The notes beneath the pieces are model-generated. The model had not been told where the DNA came from. It did not search any database and saw only the letters and a list, made by a program, of their open reading frames with translations. Positions 61,501 to 64,000 of a DNA stretch of 64,000 nucleotides are shown piece after piece. How positions within the stretch are numbered: the first letter of the stretch is position 1; each line of letters opens with the position of its first letter. A program made the position numbers and the translations under genes. The stretch is from RAM1 sp041905405 (GTDB lineage Bacteria; Pseudomonadota; Gammaproteobacteria; Burkholderiales; Burkholderiaceae_C): the NCBI GenBank assembly GCA_041905405.1, contig JAYRLC010000019.1, positions 1 to 64,000 on the forward strand, read 5' to 3'.

Positions 61501-64000
61501 GCCTGCGTGAAGGTGATGGCGTTGTCTTCGTCCAGGCTGGCCGATTCGCCCTGTACCACCGGCAGGTCGTTCACGGGCGTAACATTGAGCGTCACCGTAC
61601 CCCTCGCAGTGCCGCCCGCGCCGTCCGTCACCACGTACTGGAAGCTGGCCGCGCCATGGTGGTTGGCGTCGGGCGTGAAAGTCACGCGGCCGTCGGCGGC
61701 CAGCGTCACCACGCCGTGCTGCGCGTTCTGCACGGCCTGCACCGCCAGCGTCTGGCCGTCGGTGGCGGCGTCGGCGTCGGTGTCATTGGCCAGCAGCGCC
61801 GCGCTGGTCCAGCTCAACGCCGTGTCTTCGGCCGTCGAGCCGGATTCACCCTGCACGACGGGCACATCGTTGACCGGCGCCACAGTGAGTGCCGCCACGG
61901 CCGTCACCGTGCCGCCCGCGCCGTCGCTGACCGTGTAGCTGAACTGCGCGGGGCCGTGGTAGTTGGCATCCGGTACGTAGTTCACCTGCTGGCTGCCGTC
62001 CGCCAGCGTCACCAGGCTGACCGTGCCATGCGTGGCGCCCGTGATCGCGCTCACGGCGCTGACGGTCAGCACCTGGCCGTCGGTCGCCGTGTCGGCGTCG
62101 CTGTCGTTGGCCAGCAGGGTGCTGGCGGCGATGGCGAGCGTGGTGTCCTCCGTCGCGTCGAAGCTCTCGCCCTGCGCCACCGGCGTGTCGTTGACCGGCA
62201 GGACCGTCAGGTTGACCGTGGCCTCAGCCGTGCCGCCCGCGCCGTCGCTGACCGTGTAGCTGAACCGCGCCGGACCGTGGTAGTTGGCGTCGGGCGTGAA
62301 GCGCACGTCGCCACTCCCATCGCTGTTTACCAGCAACGTCACCGTGCCGTTCTGCGCGCCGGTCACGGCCGCGACGGTCAGCACCTGGCCGTCTGTTGCC
62401 GAGTCCGCGTCGCTGTCATTGGCCAGAAGCTGCGCCTGCGTGAACGTGATGGCGTTGTCTTCATTGAGGCTGGCCGTCTCGCCCTGCGCCACCGGCACGT
62501 CGTTGACCGCCTGCACGTTCAGCGTGGCCACGGCCGTGGCCGTTCCGCCCGCGCCGTCGCTGACCGTGTAGCGGAACTGTGCCGGGCCGTGGTGATTGGC
62601 GTCGGGTGTGTAGTTCACCTGCTGGCTGCCATCTGGCAGCGTCACCAGGACCACCGTGCCATGCGTTGCGCCGTCGACGGCGCTGATACTCAGAATCTGT
62701 CCGTCTGTCGCCGTGTCGGCGTCGCTGTCGTTGGCCAGCAGCGTGCTGGCGGCGATGGCCAGCGTCGTGTCTTCCGTCGCGTTGAAGCTCTCGCCCTGCG
62801 CCACCGGGGTGTCGTTGACCGACAGCACCGTGAGGCTCACGCTGGCTTGCGCCGTGCCGCCCTCGCCGTCACTGACCGTGTAGCTGAACTGGGCCGGGCC
62901 ATGGTAGTTGGCGTGCGGCGTGAAGCGCACGTCGCCGTTGGGTAGCAGTGTCACCGCGCCGTGGCTTGCGCCGCTGACCGCCGTGACTGTCAGCACTTGG
63001 CCGTCGGTCGCCGTGTCCGCGTCGCTGTCATTCGCCAGAAGCTGCGCCTGCGTGAACGTGATGGCGTTGTCTTCATTGAAGCTGGTCACCTCGCCCCGCG
63101 CCACCGGCGCGTCGTTAACCGCGGTGACGTTCAGCGTCATGCGGGCCGTGCTGGTTGCGCCAAAGCTGTCGGCCGCCACATAGTCAAAACTCGCCACGCC
63201 GTGGAAATGCGCGTCGGGCGTGAACTCGATCTGCGCCCGGCCTTGACCGTCCACCAGCAGCCGCACCGTGCCGCCCGTGGCGTTGCCCACGCTCGCCACG
63301 CGCAAGCTGTCGCCGTCGGTGGCGATGTCTTCGTCGCTGTCGTTGGCGAGCAGGTCCGTCTGGTCCAGCACCAGGCGCTGGTCTTCCTGAATCGCCCTGC
63401 TGTCGGCCTGCGCCACCGGCGCGTCGTTGACCGCATTGACGCCCACCACGGCCACTGCCGTGCTGGTGGCGCCCAGGGCGTCCGTCACCTCGTAGCTGAA
63501 GCGGGCGTTGCCGTGGTAGTTGGCTTCGGGCGCAAAGCTGACGGTGCCGTCGGCATTCAGCACCACCGTGCAGTGCTGCGCGTCGAACACGCGCGTGAGC
63601 GTCAGCACGTCGCCGTCGGTCGCGGCGTCGGCGTCGGTGTCGTTGCCCAGCAGGTCGGCCGCCGTCAGGGTGGCGCTGCTGTCCTCGGCCAGCGCCAGCT
63701 GGTCGCTCACGGCCACGGGCACGTCGTTGACGGACAGCACCGTGAGGTTGACCGTGGCGTCGGCCATGCCGCCTGCGCCATCGGCCACCGTGTAGCTGAA
63801 CTGCGCGGGGCCGTGGTAGTTGGCATTGGGAACGAAGCGCACGTCACCATTGGCCAGCAACGTCACCGTGCCGTTCTGCGCGCCGGTCACGGCCGCGACG
63901 GTCAGCACCTGGCTGTCGGTCGCCGTGTCGACGTCGCTGTCATTCGCCAGGAGCTGCGCCTGCGTGAAGACGATTGCGTTGTCTTCATCCAGGCTCGCCG
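55533..64000 (-). CDS. Giant repeat adhesin (cadherin-like/VCBS-type), N terminus outside window
   Basis: At least 2820 residues without a stop; the gene continues past the window end. Nearly all of it is about 26 tandem repeats of roughly 95-100 residues of the cadherin-like (Cadherin_5/VCBS-like) class, each with (V)ND-PV-GE, LLANDSD-D, GTV-L--DG---FTPDANY-GPA-F-YTV-D--GG. The C-terminal part (about the last 240 residues) has EF-hand-like Ca motifs LDIDGDGVEL, FDTDGDGKITAAD and a hydrophobic tail ending LNVVATS, the likely uncleaved type I secretion signal. No GGxGxD nonapeptides are visible. Upstream of hlyB-type exporter. Confidence 0.9.
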   Translation of the reverse strand, partial: ASLDEDNAIVFTQAQLLANDSDVDTATDSQVLTVAAVTGAQNGTVTLLANGDVRFVPNANYHGPAQFSYTVADGAGGMADATVNLTVLSVNDVPVAVSDQLALAEDSSATLTAADLLGNDTDADAATDGDVLTLTRVFDAQHCTVVLNADGTVSFAPEANYHGNARFSYEVTDALGATSTAVAVVGVNAVNDAPVAQADSRAIQEDQRLVLDQTDLLANDSDEDIATDGDSLRVASVGNATGGTVRLLVDGQGRAQIEFTPDAHFHGVASFDYVAADSFGATSTARMTLNVTAVNDAPVARGEVTSFNEDNAITFTQAQLLANDSDADTATDGQVLTVTAVSGASHGAVTLLPNGDVRFTPHANYHGPAQFSYTVSDGEGGTAQASVSLTVLSVNDTPVAQGESFNATEDTTLAIAASTLLANDSDADTATDGQILSISAVDGATHGTVVLVTLPDGSQQVNYTPDANHHGPAQFRYTVSDGAGGTATAVATLNVQAVNDVPVAQGETASLNEDNAITFTQAQLLANDSDADSATDGQVLTVAAVTGAQNGTVTLLVNSDGSGDVRFTPDANYHGPARFSYTVSDGAGGTAEATVNLTVLPVNDTPVAQGESFDATEDTTLAIAASTLLANDSDADTATDGQVLTVSAVSAITGATHGTVSLVTLADGSQQVNYVPDANYHGPAQFSYTVSDGAGGTVTAVAALTVAPVNDVPVVQGESGSTAEDTALSWTSAALLANDTDADAATDGQTLAVQAVQNAQHGVVTLAADGRVTFTPDANHHGAASFQYVVTDGAGGTARGTVTLNVTPVNDLPVVQGESASLDEDNAITFTQAQLLANDSDVDMATDGQVLTVMAVSGASHGTVTLLPNGDVRFIPDADYSGPAQFSYTVADGAGGTAQATVALTVLSVNDAPVAVGETASSLEDRVVHIDPANLLANDSDVDDVHASLRITALGAAQGGAVALESLADGAQRILFTPTANWHGAASFSYTVTDPQGASSVATAVLQIAAENDAPVVAGETSTTQEDTALLYTAASLLANDSDVDTATDGDVLRIASVQDARHGTVWLDAAGDVRFTPDANYHGPAGFSYTVTDLAGAARTAPVQIDIQPVNDAPVVTGEVTDADEDAALVFSAAQLLANDTDADTATDTDTLRLASAQGAEHGTVWLDAAGDVRFAADANYHGPAAFTYTVADAAGASSTARVQVNLRPVNDAPVAVGETATTNEDTGLVFSAAQLLANDTDVDVATTGDVLRIAGVGNAQGGTAWIQADGSVRFQPDANYHGAAGFSYTVADSAGAQATASVSLTVLPVNDLPLLTGETVDSDEDVVLLIAPALLLANDRDVEPGALTLTAVSGAVHGTVALVNGLDGQPQIEFVPEPNYHGPARFDYDVTDADGGTSRATVVLNLAEVNDVPVAQPDAGAAELTGAEDTALTIALAQLTGNDSDADGDALTVTAVSAAVHGSVALVDGAVRFMPERDYYGPASFVYTVQDGRGGQAQALATLQITPANDVPVVGGETVAGVEDTALVIAAQALLANDHDIDSAQLSVTAVGNAHGGTVTLLGDGSVRFEPLADHTGAAGFDYTVSDGDGGQSTASVVVQLAPVNDAPRLLGETIAAVEDTPLSIDAALLLANDNDVDGPGPDGRADLRITSVGNAAHGGVALTGDGRIVFTPDADYAGAAGFDYTVTDAQGAASTVRATLNVAPVNDAPRLLGETVAAEEDTVVTLTAAQLLANDHDVDGGALSIVSADNASHGSVVLQGDGSIVFTPDLNYNGAATLTYTVSDGVGGLSQATVNLNLAAVNDAPSLQADALSTAENQPLVVSAATLLANDSDVDGPHAALQVTAVGNARHGSVSLSGGQVTFTPDANWFGPAGFDYTVTDAQGGQSTATAQVAVQWVNRAPTAAADTLATQNEDTNVLILAGALLANDSDGDSARGAADSLRITGVAAVAGQTHGSVSLTAEGNVLFVPDADYAGPVSFSYTVADAAGLQSTATAGFTVANVNDAPTVVGEVIRAKNQPQVWIDPATLLANDSDKDSVHQPQDLHIVAVDGAAGGSVALQADGRLLFTPTSPGLGSFSYTVQDAGGATAQGTAQVNTGNAAPVAVGESTTLAEDQVRTFSPAELLANDSDADNAHGDLRISAVGGATGGTVALDAQGQVVFTPTLNHTGAAGFSYTVADGDGGSAQASVSLNYTPVNDAPVAVGESYTFSEDQVATISTASLLQNDSDVDGPGALTIGSVSNASGGTANLQGGQVVFTPWANYYGAAGFTYTVQDGAGGTSQARADLYFNPVNDAPVVNNEFLSTGLQDTPMHFSQASLLQNDTDVETPGQLSISQVYGASNGSVSLSGGTVTFTPNAGYYGAASFSYVVSDPQGGQGVGTASVNVARVNHSPVAVDDSFSTQEDQATLIWASQLLANDRDDGGAGNLRISWVGSPTNGVIQDQGNGSALFTPAHNFYGTATFQYEVMDAEGARTNATAYVNVASVNDAPVANTDYLTGYARLATYYEAWQLLGNDWDPDGSGLSLAGIGLANGGGLNWIVPNQSFSFLPVNEGTASFSYWVQDAGGAQTMGTAYVNALPNPNGYAPLALDIDGDGVELVSAAASITFADVDSDGIAERLGWVAPDDAVLAYDADDNGQIDIATETSFVQYVPGAKTDLEGLAAFDTDGDGKITAADAQWERFGALQDGNASGTQDAGEFRSLDAVGIQGISLTRQGASATVEGNVVFGTAEVTHTDGTVSQAADVMFAVQKPAADEVAHFNQMAQNFNQLCASVGTADPPLAAVAAVAAVATQPADVVDTLVDAANAATLNVVATS
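56240..64000 (-). repeat. Tandem array of ~285-300-bp adhesin repeats
   Basis: About 26 units encode the cadherin-like domains. Units near the right end fall into two alternating types, one starting NEDNAITFTQAQ and one ATEDTTLAIAAS, close to identical within type over tens of bases, which suggests recent unequal crossing-over. Units toward the C terminus diverge progressively. Such DNA is prone to copy-number change and assembly error. Confidence 0.85.

Noticed and set aside
56240..64000. Regularly spaced repeats suggesting a CRISPR array
   Set aside because: The period is about 290 bp, the repeats are coding and open across their whole length, and there are no short spacers.

Overview
The window is G+C-rich, densely packed chromosomal DNA. 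Its housekeeping content (serS, metG, trpS, ispH, apbC/mrp, radC, fkpB, a YciO-type Sua5 protein) and its many Burkholderiales-type families (TctC/Bug binding protein, SapC, small lysine-rich MAKG protein) point to a betaproteobacterium, most likely a Comamonadaceae member (Acidovorax/Variovorax/Hydrogenophaga-like). The genus is inferred, not shown.

Layout. 1-9.4 kb: a hydroxyacid dehydrogenase, SapC protein, CorC/HlyC-type membrane protein, ApaH, a DEAD-box helicase, two tandem paralogues that look like degenerate sensor kinases, a YpfJ zinc peptidase and pyroglutamyl peptidase. 9.4-17 kb: GST, PHP phosphatase, EamA exporter, YciO, site-2 protease, TrpRS, then a LuxR-type response regulator converging on its sensor kinase. 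17-22 kb: lipoprotein, DUF1398, VOC protein, Gre-type factor, MORN-repeat protein and a lipase-like hydrolase. 22-26.6 kb: an IclR regulator divergent from a Rieske dioxygenase (alpha, beta), a class II aldolase/decarboxylase and a TctC binding protein, a small aromatic-acid catabolic unit. 26.6-37 kb: three toxin-antitoxin pairs (Phd/VapC, MazEF, BrnTA), each with a palindrome at its promoter, interspersed with serS plus tRNA-Ser, ispH, fkpB, radC, smr, a truncated haemoglobin and an orphan FtsX-type permease.

37.1-40.95 kb looks like an integron that has lost its integrase. An attI-like site lies at about 40793-40853. From it, minus-strand cassettes run leftward: a membrane-anchored hypothetical protein whose stop codon lies in an attC core box, an attC split by a 1.6-kb IS1182-type insertion, a serine hydrolase cassette, a second attC-like element, then brnTA. 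No integrase gene is present beside it.

41-48.3 kb: LysR regulator, ApbC, MetG (with a palindromic repeat inserted in frame in its linker), and a 918-residue protein resembling the ShET2/EspL type III effector family: a Cys-His-Asp protease-like core plus an ankyrin-like segment, flanked by two related terminal domains. 48.3-64 kb: lipoprotein, SulP transporter, then a minus-strand type I secretion operon: a giant repeat adhesin (at least 2800 residues visible, 5' end outside the window), HlyB-, HlyD- and TolC-type exporters, and a HlyC-family acyltransferase whose catalytic histidine appears replaced by threonine.

The best candidates for something undescribed are the integrase-less integron, the ShET2-like effector with duplicated ends, and the adhesin exporter paired with a seemingly inactive HlyC protein.
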